Shown here piece by piece: positions 1 through 8,575 of a stretch of 33,410 bases of DNA. The position numbers were made by a program, and so were the translations under genes. The number at the start of each line of letters is the position of its first letter. Position 1 is the first letter of the stretch. Below the pieces are notes generated by a model that searched no databases, had not been told where the DNA came from, and saw only the letters and a list, made by a program, of their open reading frames with translations. Origin of the DNA: Trichomonas tenax (Eukaryota > Parabasalia > Trichomonadida > Trichomonadidae); contig JALKBU010000561.1 in assembly GCA_023091735.1 (NCBI GenBank), forward strand, positions 1-33,410, in the 5' to 3' direction.

Positions 1-408
1 TGAACTACGTTTATGGTCTTCATACTCAGCGTGGAGTTTCAATCTATAAATGTCATTATTGTTTAGACTACAAAGATATTTATAACACTTTTTATAAAGG
101 TGACAATTTGCCCGCGCAAAAAAGTGACAGTTTATTCATGAAAAGTGACTTTAAGGTTCGATGCCACTTTTTGATGTTCACTTTTGTCCTAGACTCTATA
201 TTTTTTCATTTTATAAATTTCTCGGTTGTTTTTGAATTTTTTGAAAAAACAGTTTTACGAAAAATAAATCTAAAGGTAGCCTTATTCAAAATTTAATTAC
301 AAGAATTGCATTATTTCCCAAAAGTAACGCCCTTCGGGTATCACTTTTGTTTACATGTCGGATATAATTTTACTTGACAAAGAATTATGAAAATCTATCG
401 TCAAATAA
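1..408. promoter_or_regulatory. Intergenic, motif-rich region upstream of Vps18
   Basis: No convincing gene is seen. A frame open from position 3 to 296 has low-complexity, Phe/Lys-rich content and matches no family I know. The stretch holds repeated copies of AAAAGTGAC: a near match at 97-105, copies at 120-128 and 141-149, and reverse-complement copies near 164-171 and 178-185. These can pair into a nested hairpin. A second hairpin lies at 319-349, followed by TTTACATGTC. The Vps18 ATG at 409 is preceded by ATCGTCAAATAA, a likely transcription-start context. Confidence 0.45.
319..349. repeat. Imperfect hairpin with TCACTTTT arm
   Basis: Arms at about 319-332 and 336-349 pair with about three mismatches around a TTC loop. 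The right arm contains TATCACTTTTG, the same word that recurs near gene starts elsewhere in the window. It lies 60 bases upstream of the Vps18 start codon. Confidence 0.5.
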
Positions 409-3018
409 ATGACAACACCACTTTTAATCGAAGATCTTTCTTTTGAGCACCCTCAAAAGAAGTTCACGAAGTCGACGAAGATTAGGGGTGGACATCTGTG
501 GTCAATTGTTTCCGGAAATACGCTTGTTTACGCAAATTTGAATAAAACTCCGATTAAATTCCAAGATGTTCCCGATTTGACAAGTGTCATGTTCATATTC
601 GTCAGTCCTGATGGTAAATACTGCGTCGTGAGATCCGCAGACAAAAAGCAATTCATTTTATACGATTATAACCTCAACAGAAAGTACATCCAGTGCTACA
701 GCAACAAGATGTTCAGATCTGTCGCCTTCGGAAGAGGTCAGCAGGGCAGAACAACAATTTGGTTCGGCTGTGATGGAGGAAAGATTGGTTGGGTTCTTGC
801 GGACAACCCGACACAGTTTAACATTTTCGCTGTCGACAACACTGATGCTGTTGTCGGAAACTCTGCGTCTGTCGTTGGTTTGGCGATAAAGCCGCAACAA
901 AACAAAGAAGGAAAAGATGACCATTTTTCACTTGCAATTTTAGCAGAAAAGCAGCAATCAGACAAAGCCTTACATGCATATCAGTTAGATTATCAGTATT
1001 TCCCACTCAAAGCACAAAATTCAATCAACCATCTTGGAAATATTCAATTTGGTGAAAAAGGTTATCAAATTGATGATCACATCATCGCTGCTGTCGATGT
1101 TGGAAGGAATTTATACTATTATCAGCTCAATAATGAATTTGAAAAGAACAGAGTTTATTCAGACACACAAATCTTCTTCCAAATCCCTGAATTCGATTCA
1201 TTCAACATCTGTGACGATATCTTGTTCTTATTCTTGTCCGAAAAGTCAGGAGAATCAACAGTTACAATTCAGCAGATTCGTGGTGCTGAATTAGAATTTA
1301 TCGAAAAGGTTAAGATCCCGGAGTACCAAATAGTCGAAGTCGACAACAACCAGAAGTCCATTTATCTCATTGACGGAAACAAGATCAGAAGATTGATATT
1401 TAATTCAAATGTTGCAGAAAAGACCAGCACAATCGGATTCTCTCTCTTCCTTTACAATCGCTTTATCCAACAGGGCAACTACAAGGCAGCAATTAAGGCC
1501 CTCATCGGCTCTAAGATGCCATTTAACACAATGTCGGCGATCACAAAGAATAACCCAGTTCTCTACCACAAGCTTCTCGTAATTCTCGTTGATTCACTCC
1601 CAGACACTAAGAAACGCGTCAAGATGGCTTTAGCACTAAGAGCACTTGAAGTCTACGTTCGCCTAGAAACAAGCGGAACAGAAAAACTTGAGCCGCCGTT
1701 CTATGTTTGGGTTGAAGACCAAATTCGCAAGCGCAACTTATCACAAGAAGCAGTGAGAGAAGTTTTGGACACCTATGGATGGAACGAACCATATGATAAA
1801 ATCATCAAAGATAAAGGTGCTCTCATTGATCACGAACTTTCATTTGGCTCCACAGATAAAGCTGCTAAGTTACTTGCGGAAGAGAAGAACAACGAAGAAT
1901 TCACAAACAGAGCTATCAGAATATTTAACATCAAGCCTGATGATGTCATCAGCGCCCTTTACGCAAGGCCAAACATCAGCCAGAGAGAGTTTGCTCCAAT
2001 CGTTTCTTCACCACAAGGTATTGAGAGAATCTACGAGCTAATCAACGGCAAGCTCAAGAGCAGTTGGCTCCGTGCCGCGTTCGTTCTCCAGATGGCGACG
2101 GATGCAAAGCGGAAGAGAGATGATATTGAAGCAAAAATAAAGAAGGCTGAAGAAGCTAAAGACAAAGATAAAGTCGAAGAGCTCAATAATCAGTTGCATG
2201 AGCTTCAGGCAGAGAACATCCAACTCGCTGACAAGTTCTTCAGAGATCAGAGCAATCCACTAACATCCGAGGACTGCGATATAGCATACAGAGCCTTCTT
2301 CTATGTCAACGAGCCATCATTGGTTGCTATTGGTCTCAAATCACAGAATAGATACGCAGAGGCTGCTGTTGCTGATCCAGACCAAGCTATTCAAATGATC
2401 AATGAGGCCAAGAACCCATCCGAGAAGATGAGAACAACAATCGGTGTCTTGAGATCCATGGAGCCTAAAAAAGCCGGCGACTTTGCCCAGAGATTACTCA
2501 GCGTTGAAGGTGTTGGTATCGAAGCTGCAAAACTCATTGACTTCCTTCCGGACACTGTTTGCGTCGCAGAACTCGAGAATGCTGTTGATAAGTATATCGA
2601 GAAGAACACCAAAGCGATGCAGGATCAGAAGAAGATGTTCGACGAGGCTAAAGATGGTATTGAGCGCGCCCACTCGTTATTGAAATCCAAACAGGACCCG
2701 AACCTTTCGTTGTCTTCTATGGAATCTTGCTCATGCTGCGGTAAGTTACTGTTTACAGGTGAAGGTGTTGTATTCCCATGCAAACATGGTTTCCACATCG
2801 ATTGCATTAACTCAATGCTCCAGAAGCTGAATATCAAGAACACCGAAGTTACAAAGAACTGCCCTGTTTGCAGCTTCATTTCTGCATCAATGATTTCAGC
2901 TCCATTCTCTCCAAGCATTGAATCTTCTCAGAGATGGTCAACAAATGTTGCAAAGCTTAAACTCGAGCTTGAGGCTGAAAAGAAGCAATCTATCATCAAT
3001 ATCCCCCAATTCAAGTAA
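409..3018 (+). CDS. VPS18: Vps18/Pep3 homologue, HOPS-CORVET core subunit
   Basis: This 869-residue protein has the Vps18 (Pep3/Deep orange) layout: an N-terminal beta-propeller of roughly 350 residues, a helical clathrin-heavy-chain-repeat region, a charged coiled coil near 565-610, and a C-terminal RING-H2-like zinc finger near 774-820 with CSCC, CKHGFHIDC and CPVC ligand groups. In other eukaryotes Vps18 is a core of the HOPS and CORVET complexes that tether endosomes, lysosomes and vacuoles before SNARE fusion. Length is somewhat below the usual 900-1000. The start is the first ATG, a few bases after ATCGTCAAAT. The stop TAA is followed by A, giving the trichomonad-type TAAA signal. Another HOPS subunit, Vps33, lies 7.4 kb away on the opposite strand. 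Confidence 0.9.
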   Translation: MTTPLLIEDLSFEHPQKKFTKSTKIRGGHLWSIVSGNTLVYANLNKTPIKFQDVPDLTSVMFIFVSPDGKYCVVRSADKKQFILYDYNLNRKYIQCYSNKMFRSVAFGRGQQGRTTIWFGCDGGKIGWVLADNPTQFNIFAVDNTDAVVGNSASVVGLAIKPQQNKEGKDDHFSLAILAEKQQSDKALHAYQLDYQYFPLKAQNSINHLGNIQFGEKGYQIDDHIIAAVDVGRNLYYYQLNNEFEKNRVYSDTQIFFQIPEFDSFNICDDILFLFLSEKSGESTVTIQQIRGAELEFIEKVKIPEYQIVEVDNNQKSIYLIDGNKIRRLIFNSNVAEKTSTIGFSLFLYNRFIQQGNYKAAIKALIGSKMPFNTMSAITKNNPVLYHKLLVILVDSLPDTKKRVKMALALRALEVYVRLETSGTEKLEPPFYVWVEDQIRKRNLSQEAVREVLDTYGWNEPYDKIIKDKGALIDHELSFGSTDKAAKLLAEEKNNEEFTNRAIRIFNIKPDDVISALYARPNISQREFAPIVSSPQGIERIYELINGKLKSSWLRAAFVLQMATDAKRKRDDIEAKIKKAEEAKDKDKVEELNNQLHELQAENIQLADKFFRDQSNPLTSEDCDIAYRAFFYVNEPSLVAIGLKSQNRYAEAAVADPDQAIQMINEAKNPSEKMRTTIGVLRSMEPKKAGDFAQRLLSVEGVGIEAAKLIDFLPDTVCVAELENAVDKYIEKNTKAMQDQKKMFDEAKDGIERAHSLLKSKQDPNLSLSSMESCSCCGKLLFTGEGVVFPCKHGFHIDCINSMLQKLNIKNTEVTKNCPVCSFISASMISAPFSPSIESSQRWSTNVAKLKLELEAEKKQSIINIPQFK

Positions 3019-3196
3019 AATTGTAATTATAACCCAAAAAAAACTGATAAATAAAAATGTTTACATGGCAAAAAGGAGATATTTATTAGTTTCTGCATCA
3101 TATACAAAATTTTACATTTTCTCAATTTTCAATATCCAAAAAAGATTGACTAAATCAAACACAGAATAGATCGCGGATAAAGAAACAAAATTTTCA

Positions 3197-3233
3197 AAAA
3201 GTGACAAAAATTGATATAATCATAAAAGTGCCA
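3197..3233 (+). promoter_or_regulatory. AAAAGTGAC / AAAAGTGCC motif pair
   Basis: Two sense-orientation copies of the recurrent motif, at 3197-3205 and 3225-3233, lie 39 and 3 bases upstream of the cystatin ATG, with TCATAAAA between them. The role is inferred from recurrence near other start codons. Confidence 0.45.
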
Positions 3234-3235
3234 AA

Positions 3236-3796
3236 ATGCTTTCTGTATTGACAATCTCCGCTATGTCGATTCCAGGCGGCTGGAAAGATGTCGACAAGGA
3301 CAGTGAGTTCGTTCAGAACATTCTCCCGTACGTCCACAGGAACTACATGAAGGTTCTCCCAGAATATCAGAAGAGGAACATTCTCTGCGTCTTCAAGGCT
3401 GCTAAGGTCCAAATTGTCAACGGATACAACATCCAGCTTCTCAACGCCCTCGGAAAGGACGAATTCAAGATCGATTTACACGTTTCTCCACAGCAGAAGA
3501 TTACAATGAGGAACTTCGCCAGCCTTCCATCCAACGACATCCACGAGATGGTCGGCGGCTGGAAGATCCAGGATCCATCCTACAGCCCAGAACTTGTTAA
3601 CTTATGCGTAAACCACTACAACAGCATTAAGGGAATCAACGCAGTCCCAGAGAATGTTATCATGGTCCGCACTCAGATCGTTTCTGGAATCAAGGTTCAC
3701 GTTGTATTCCTTGATCAGGAGGGCAACACACACTCCACAATTGTTTATCGTAAGCCAACAGGTGAGTTGTCTATGGAGTACGGAAACAGCTTCTAA
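3236..3796 (+). CDS. Tandem two-domain cystatin (cysteine peptidase inhibitor)
   Basis: This 186-residue protein contains two cystatin-like units. Unit 1 has the inhibitory Gly pair at residues 14-15 (GGW) and a QxVxG wedge loop, QIVNG, at 59-63. Unit 2 has GGW at 107-109 and QIVSG at 147-151, followed by a strand and a Lys-Pro-Thr-Gly turn where the second hairpin loop sits. Cystatins block papain-like cysteine peptidases by inserting these loops into the active-site cleft. Trichomonads secrete and store many such peptidases. The first 9-11 residues are hydrophobic and could be a very short signal peptide; alternatively translation may begin at Met10, just before SIPGGW. Most stefins have a single domain, so the duplication is notable. 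The stop codon reads TAAA. Confidence 0.82.
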   Translation: MLSVLTISAMSIPGGWKDVDKDSEFVQNILPYVHRNYMKVLPEYQKRNILCVFKAAKVQIVNGYNIQLLNALGKDEFKIDLHVSPQQKITMRNFASLPSNDIHEMVGGWKIQDPSYSPELVNLCVNHYNSIKGINAVPENVIMVRTQIVSGIKVHVVFLDQEGNTHSTIVYRKPTGELSMEYGNSF

Positions 3797-4234
3797 AAAA
3801 TTAAGGCCAATTTTTTTAATTTTATTAATTTTTCAAATAACAAACCAAAATCAATATCTTTCATCTAACGAATAACTAAGAAAAATGTCAATAACAAGCT
3901 AAAGTTATGTGTTAAAAAATATTATTTCAATTTGATAATTGAAATATCCCATATTAGATCAATTTTGCTGGTCTTTTGACTCTGAAAGCATTGAATTAAT
4001 CAAATGTATATATTGTTTGAAAATCAAAATTAGTCAAAACATAAAAATTAAGTTGATAAAATAATAATCAAGTTCATGAAATAAGCAGAATACATTAAAT
4101 TTTGAAATTCATTGAATACATGTAATGAAAAAAATGATATTAAAGGAATGGGATTTTAATATAATAATAAACATAATAAAAAATATATAATTTTTGTATA
4201 TAACAAAGCTAAAATATGAAACAACTGGTATAAT
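3797..4234. other. AT-rich intergenic region between convergent genes
   Basis: No gene is visible. This is the shared 3' region of the cystatin gene and the histone gene. It contains a perfect small hairpin at 923-946 within the 3900s (see separate entry) and otherwise only AT-rich sequence. Confidence 0.6.
3923..3946. repeat. Perfect 10-bp stem, TGAT loop hairpin
   Basis: ATTTCAATT and AATTGAAAT flank a TGAT loop, with one more T-A pair outside. It is AT-rich, so it may occur by chance. It lies 3' of both flanking genes. Confidence 0.4.
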
Positions 4235-4648
4235 CTAACGATCTCCGCGTAATCTTTGAGCAAGTTGAATATCTCTATTCATCAAAGTAATTCTTCTCGC
4301 GTGAAGAGCGCATACTTGGCCATCTTCGAGTAGTCTAACTAAAAATGCCTCAGAAGCCTCCTGTAAAGCAGACAAAGCGTCCGTTGTCCATCGAAATTCG
4401 TTAACAGAAACTTGTTGTGTTACTTCTTTGACGAGGCGGCAAAACGGGAGCTTCCTTATCAAAAGGTCCGTTGATTTTTGAAATTTATGGACTTCTTTTA
4501 TCCACTGTGGGTATCTTCTTTTCTGTTTCTTGCGCGATTCGGCGTCATCTTTGTCCCTAACTGACAGATCCATCCTCTTTGCCGATAGAGGCACTCTCCT
4601 CGTTTTCTTCCCAATATGTCTCCTCGCTTCGTTCTCTTGATTTTCCAT
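4235..4648 (-). CDS. Divergent histone H3, cenH3/CENP-A candidate
   Basis: The C-terminal ~90 residues of this 137-residue protein are a histone H3 fold: FQKSTDLLIRKLPFCRLVKE (alpha-N and alpha-1), then ALQEASEAFLV (alpha-2) and DIQLAQRLRG (alpha-3). The N-terminal tail lacks the canonical ARTKQ start and the K4/K9/K27 contexts. Two traits point to the centromeric variant: loop 1 between alpha-1 and alpha-2 looks one residue longer than in canonical H3, and it carries the Trp (FRW) found in CENP-A where H3 has Phe. The segment AFLVRLLEDGQ also resembles CENP-A. The expected role is marking centromeric nucleosomes. The stop is TAG. No recurrent AAAAGTGAC motif is seen upstream. Confidence 0.82.
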   Translation of the reverse strand: MENQENEARRHIGKKTRRVPLSAKRMDLSVRDKDDAESRKKQKRRYPQWIKEVHKFQKSTDLLIRKLPFCRLVKEVTQQVSVNEFRWTTDALSALQEASEAFLVRLLEDGQVCALHARRITLMNRDIQLAQRLRGDR

Positions 4649-4789
4649 TTATAGATATGTCAGCGCGGGGTTTTTACATTGTCAATAATTTATAATATTG
4701 AATAATTTACTTGTCATAATATGTCGTGTAAATTATCTAAAATGTGAAAAACGTGACTGTCAAATTATTAAAAGTGACAAAGTGAACAA
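4649..4789. promoter_or_regulatory. Divergent promoter region, cenH3-like gene and SRP54
   Basis: The 141 bases between the two start codons must hold both promoters. On the plus side, TGTCAAATTATT is followed by AAAAGTGAC at 4770-4778, ending 11 bases before the SRP54 ATG. The histone side has only TGACATATCTATAA before its ATG. Confidence 0.5.
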
Positions 4790-6262
4790 ATGCTGCAAGA
4801 TCTCGGCGACAAGTTGGTTGGCAGCATAAAGAAGCTTTCGGAGTCGAAGAAGATCGACGAGACAGTCTACAGGACGTTCATGATCGAAATTTCGAAATCT
4901 CTCATCTCTGCGGATGTTTCGAAAGACATCGTGATGGAATTTTCGAAGAAATTGCGCGAGAAAATTAACTTCAGTAACATACCGCCTGGACTTTCACCAA
5001 AGAAAGTCATCGAAAAGGCTGTTTTCAACGAGTTGGTCGCATTAATTAACCCAGGAATACCAGCATACAAGCCACAGAAGAAGAAACTGAACATATTTAT
5101 GATGGTCGGTCTTCAGGGTGCTGGTAAAACAACAACAGTCACGAAATTGGCAAACTATTATAAAAGACGTAACTGGAAGACAGGCGTTATCGCAGCCGAT
5201 ACATTCCGCGCTGGTGCAAGAGAGCAGCTCATGCAGAACGCCCAAACAGCGAGAATTCCTTATTTCGTCGATTTCACAGAGACAGACCCTGTGCAGTGCG
5301 CTTTGAAGGGCATCGACAAGTTCAGGAAGGAGAAGTTCGATATTGTCATCATCGATACTTCGGGTAGGCACATGCAGGAAGAAGCTCTCTTCGCTGAAAT
5401 GAAAGCACTCGCAACGAACGTTATTCCTGATGAAATTATCTTCGTTATGGACGGCACAATCGGCCAAGCAGCCTTCGACCAAGCACTCGGCTTTAAGAAG
5501 GCTGTAGGTGTGGGATCAATCATTATCACAAAATTGGATTCGAATGCTAAGGGTGGTGGTGCTTTGTCCGCTGTCGCAGCTACACAGTCTCCGATTTCGT
5601 TCATTGGTAGTGGTGAAAACTTTACAGATCTTGAATGGTTCGATCCATCATCTTTCGTTTGCCGTCTTCTCGGTATCGCTGATAGCACAATATTCCAGAG
5701 AACACTCGAAGAAATCGACAAGGAGCGCAATAGAGAAATCGGACAACATATTCTTGCCGGCCAATTCAATTTCAAGGACCTCTACAACCAGTACCAGACT
5801 ATTCTCGAAGTCGGTAACTTCAACTCAATGATGGAATCCATCAGTAACGCTTCGCCACTCAATCCTGGAATGAAAGGAAATCCAGAACAAACGAAGGAGA
5901 CAGTCAGAAGAATTTTGATTACAATCGACGCAATGTCTACATCAGAGGTTGAAAATCCTTCCTTGTTCAAGGAAGAAAGCCGCAAGATTCGCGTCAGTGC
6001 TGGCGCTGGAATTCCAATTAACTTTGTCCAGTATGTTATCGATGAACAAAGGCGCTGGGAGAAGATGTTCAAGCGCATGGACAAGAAGACACTCGCTCTC
6101 ATGGCGCAGGATGAGATGCCGACATTCGCCAACGAAAGACAGTTCAAGGAACAGGTCCAGAAGATGGCGAAGTCAATGGACAAAGACATGTTGAGGAGTG
6201 TCGGTGGTATTGAGGGTCTCGAGGCTTCTATGAGGCAATCGTGCAATTACATGAAGAAGTAA
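4790..6262 (+). CDS. SRP54: SRP54, signal recognition particle GTPase subunit
   Basis: This 490-residue protein is colinear with eukaryotic SRP54. It has an N-terminal helical N domain (about 1-90) and a Ras-like G domain with P-loop GLQGAGKTTT near 106-115, DTFRAGAREQL, DTSGR near 188 and TKLDSNAKGGGAL near 246. A C-terminal M domain (about 320-490) holds the signal-sequence groove and SRP RNA contact RKIRVSAGAG. SRP54 binds signal peptides emerging from the ribosome and, with GTP, docks them on the SRP receptor at the ER. Length matches the family norm of about 500. The start is the first ATG in frame, 11 bases after AAAAGTGAC. The stop codon reads TAAA. Nothing suggests degradation. Confidence 0.97.
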   Translation: MLQDLGDKLVGSIKKLSESKKIDETVYRTFMIEISKSLISADVSKDIVMEFSKKLREKINFSNIPPGLSPKKVIEKAVFNELVALINPGIPAYKPQKKKLNIFMMVGLQGAGKTTTVTKLANYYKRRNWKTGVIAADTFRAGAREQLMQNAQTARIPYFVDFTETDPVQCALKGIDKFRKEKFDIVIIDTSGRHMQEEALFAEMKALATNVIPDEIIFVMDGTIGQAAFDQALGFKKAVGVGSIIITKLDSNAKGGGALSAVAATQSPISFIGSGENFTDLEWFDPSSFVCRLLGIADSTIFQRTLEEIDKERNREIGQHILAGQFNFKDLYNQYQTILEVGNFNSMMESISNASPLNPGMKGNPEQTKETVRRILITIDAMSTSEVENPSLFKEESRKIRVSAGAGIPINFVQYVIDEQRRWEKMFKRMDKKTLALMAQDEMPTFANERQFKEQVQKMAKSMDKDMLRSVGGIEGLEASMRQSCNYMKK

Positions 6263-6709
6263 ATTGTATGTTTATACTATCTTACAATAATATAATCAAA
6301 ATATTTGTGAATTTATAAAGTGTTTTAATAATTTCATCTCCAAATCAATTTTGATCAATAATGCTTTATAATTTATTAGTTTGATTTTAGAAAAAATAAT
6401 ACAAATTGTTAATTTTCTTGACATTTTATTAATATTTTTTTTACAAGAAATAAAAATCGGAAAAATTTGAAATGCAAGATAATAAGAAATATGCAATTTA
6501 TGGATATAATCAATTCGTTTGGCTGAATTAGAATTTTCAAAAGAGTTGATTTTTACGCCAAAAACTCAAAACAAACACACACAAAAAAAAAACAATTGTA
6601 AAATAGACACACACCTGAGAACACTGGACATGGAACTCAGGACACACTTTTCACTTTTTCGAAAAGCGTAGTAAAAACAAGTTTTTATTCAATGATACAA
6701 ACATTTATT
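6263..6709. other. Intergenic region between convergent genes, with a C-rich patch
   Basis: No gene is supported; a minus-strand open frame at 6296-6496 is AT-driven and unlike the neighbours. Near 6570-6660 the composition changes: CACACAC tracts, then CCTGAG ... CTCAGG arms around a 16-base loop (about 6616-6643), then a TTTTCACTTTTTCGAAAAG segment. This patch could be a 3' processing element or a small RNA, but no known RNA family is recognised. Confidence 0.4.
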
Positions 6710-7972
6710 TTAGTTTTTCTCTAACAAAGTCTTCAATTTCTGGATAAGATTTAATAATATCTCTATGAGGTGTGAGTGTTCATCAGAAATTGCTGCGAAT
6801 TCATCGAAATATTCCTGATATTCATCAATTGTAAGCACAGAATGGTCTATAAAGTCAATGTTTGAAATAGTAATTGCTTCCATCAATGTGCTTAACACAA
6901 CGCGTATGAATTGGATGCTGTATTCATTTGGTTGTTTGAAAGAATGGACTAAAAATAAATCAATGAATTGACTGTGCTGAATAATGTGTTGCAATCCAAA
7001 GTTATAGAAACCAAATAATAACGGGTTGGATGCCATATATCCATAGCTTTCATTATTTTGAATATAATATTCAATCAATTCTTGCTTTTGAACGTCAGAA
7101 AAGTCCTCCGAATTGGAGGACATAATCTTTCCTAATACAAAATATATCGATTTGTCGCTTCCAGGATTTTTGAATATTTCAAAAAATTCTTCGAAAGTAA
7201 TCAGCAAAGGATACTTATCAAGGGATGATAGGTGAAGCAAGTATTTTGTGTATTGCTCTCTTTTTTCTGTAATTGGTGGAATATCAAAATATAACTCGAA
7301 TTTATAAAACTTAAAGGCAAATATAAGACCATTTCGCAAACTAGATGGATTGTTAAGTAAAGATTGAATATAATTGTGGAATATTTCAAATGATGGCGAA
7401 ACTAAATCCTGAGGAACTTCTACAAGGCAATCAAAGAAATTCAAGAACTCAGTAGCAACATCGTGATTGAAATGTTCGCCTAAATTATAATTGTTCACAA
7501 AATATTCAAAATATCCACGAATTGTTGATTTTTCGAGAAAATTAATAGATTGTGATGCAAACTTCATGATGAGCGAGTATAAAATCTGGTTTGCAAATGG
7601 ATTTATTGTTTCTTCGTTTAATGCATTTAATAAATTGATAAAGAACTCATCAGACTTGAATACATCTACCGAAAATCCTCGGCGATTGACAATTTTTTCG
7701 AAAGCTTTTGATGCAACTTGTTTTAATTTAGTCAAGTTAATATCCGTTAAAATAACGCAATTTGCAACATACATCGCGATCCTGTTAATATGCACTGGAT
7801 TTGAATCAGTGTAAGAGTCTAATTTATCAATTATATCTTCAGATTCTGGTGGAAAGCATTCTAAAATTTGCGGAACATCCGACTCCGTCAGAACGAGAAT
7901 GTTTGACACTTTTATCTCATTTTCGTCCCTCAATACGTTCTGTGAACGGATTATTAAAGCAGAACTACTCAT
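6710..7972 (-). CDS. Hypothetical helical-repeat (armadillo-like) protein
   Basis: I do not recognise this 420-residue protein. It is rich in amphipathic helices with Leu, Phe and Ile spacing typical of HEAT/ARM-type solenoids, has no membrane span or signal peptide, and ends in a charged helix (QKLKTLLEKN). It resembles the many lineage-restricted helical proteins of trichomonads. Its ATG lies 10 bases downstream of TGTCACTTTT (plus-strand 7982-7990), a good initiator-like site. The stop codon reads TAAA. Codon use is more AT-rich than in SRP54 or Vps18, suggesting lower expression. Confidence 0.75.
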   Translation of the reverse strand: MSSSALIIRSQNVLRDENEIKVSNILVLTESDVPQILECFPPESEDIIDKLDSYTDSNPVHINRIAMYVANCVILTDINLTKLKQVASKAFEKIVNRRGFSVDVFKSDEFFINLLNALNEETINPFANQILYSLIMKFASQSINFLEKSTIRGYFEYFVNNYNLGEHFNHDVATEFLNFFDCLVEVPQDLVSPSFEIFHNYIQSLLNNPSSLRNGLIFAFKFYKFELYFDIPPITEKREQYTKYLLHLSSLDKYPLLITFEEFFEIFKNPGSDKSIYFVLGKIMSSNSEDFSDVQKQELIEYYIQNNESYGYMASNPLLFGFYNFGLQHIIQHSQFIDLFLVHSFKQPNEYSIQFIRVVLSTLMEAITISNIDFIDHSVLTIDEYQEYFDEFAAISDEHSHLIEILLNLIQKLKTLLEKN

Positions 7973-7981
7973 GATGTTTTG

Positions 7982-7991
7982 AAAAGTGACA
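7982..7991 (-). promoter_or_regulatory. Initiator-like TGTCACTTTT upstream of helical protein gene
   Basis: Read on the minus strand, TGTCACTTTT matches the trichomonad initiator pattern TCA(+1)-pyrimidine-W and lies about 10 bases before the ATG at 7972. Confidence 0.55.
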
Positions 7992-8239
7992 CATAAAATC
8001 TTTCACTTTTTTCCCAACTATTTAGTTCTCCTTCATTAATTAATCAAATAATAAATCATCTCTCTGTGAGTGTTGTTATCATCGAAGATAAAAAGCAAGA
8101 TATTATATGATCAAATATAATATTTAGTGCTGATGAACATTTAACTCTATGTCATTATCTTTATAAACACAAAACAATGTTTCAAACTGATGTATAATAT
8201 ATAAAATATAAAAAAAGAAATTAAACTTGTATCAAATGC

Positions 8240-8524
8240 TTATTTCTTCTTTCCAAGATTAGCACGAGATTCCGCTTCATCAGAAGAAGATGATTCATCT
8301 TTTTTGATCTTTGCATTCTGATCTTTCTTAATCATCTGCTCAATCTTCTTCTCCTGCTTCGTTGTCGCAGTCTTCTTTGCTTTATTAGGGTCAGCACCGA
8401 GTCCAAGTCTTGCTGGACGCAATTCGACGTCAGACTGCCACTCAGCCTTGTGGTCGTCGGGGTTCTCCTGCACTCCCTGGAAGAACACTTTCATTAGCTC
8501 CTCAGGCATTGGCTTCCTACTCAT
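8240..8524 (-). CDS. Small basic protein with RPARLGLG motif, unknown
   Basis: This 94-residue protein has a folded-looking N-terminal third (PEELMKVFFQGVQEN), a short motif RPARLGLG near residues 36-43, and a Lys-rich, Ser/Asp/Glu-rich disordered tail (KKDESSSSDEAES) that looks like a phosphorylated nucleolar or nuclear segment. I do not recognise the family; a role in RNA or ribosome biogenesis is only suggested by composition. Its codon use is GC-richer than intergenic DNA, and its start codon is only 51 bases from that of the divergent RING gene, both of which favour a real gene. Confidence 0.72.
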   Translation of the reverse strand: MSRKPMPEELMKVFFQGVQENPDDHKAEWQSDVELRPARLGLGADPNKAKKTATTKQEKKIEQMIKKDQNAKIKKDESSSSDEAESRANLGKKK

Positions 8525-8575
8525 TTAGTAATTTTAAAATTTGTGGCACTTTTGGAAAGCACAAATTTTAGCAAA
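8525..8575. promoter_or_regulatory. 51-bp bidirectional promoter
   Basis: Only 51 bases separate the ATGs of two divergent genes. The space holds one copy of the recurrent word, GGCACTTTTGG (plus) or AAAAGTGCC (minus), near its centre. Both 5' UTRs and core promoters must fit here or overlap. Confidence 0.6.

Noticed and set aside
108..296. Plus-strand open frame of ~62 codons (open from position 3)
   Set aside because: Phe/Lys-rich low complexity driven by AAAAGTGAC and TTTT words; no family match; better explained as the Vps18 upstream region.
658..2918. Antisense and out-of-frame open frames inside Vps18 and other long genes
   Set aside because: Shadows of conserved coding sequence with no independent support.
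8543..8575. Longer N-terminus for the RING-H2 protein
   Set aside because: The upstream start codon would be GTG; the first ATG is at 8576.
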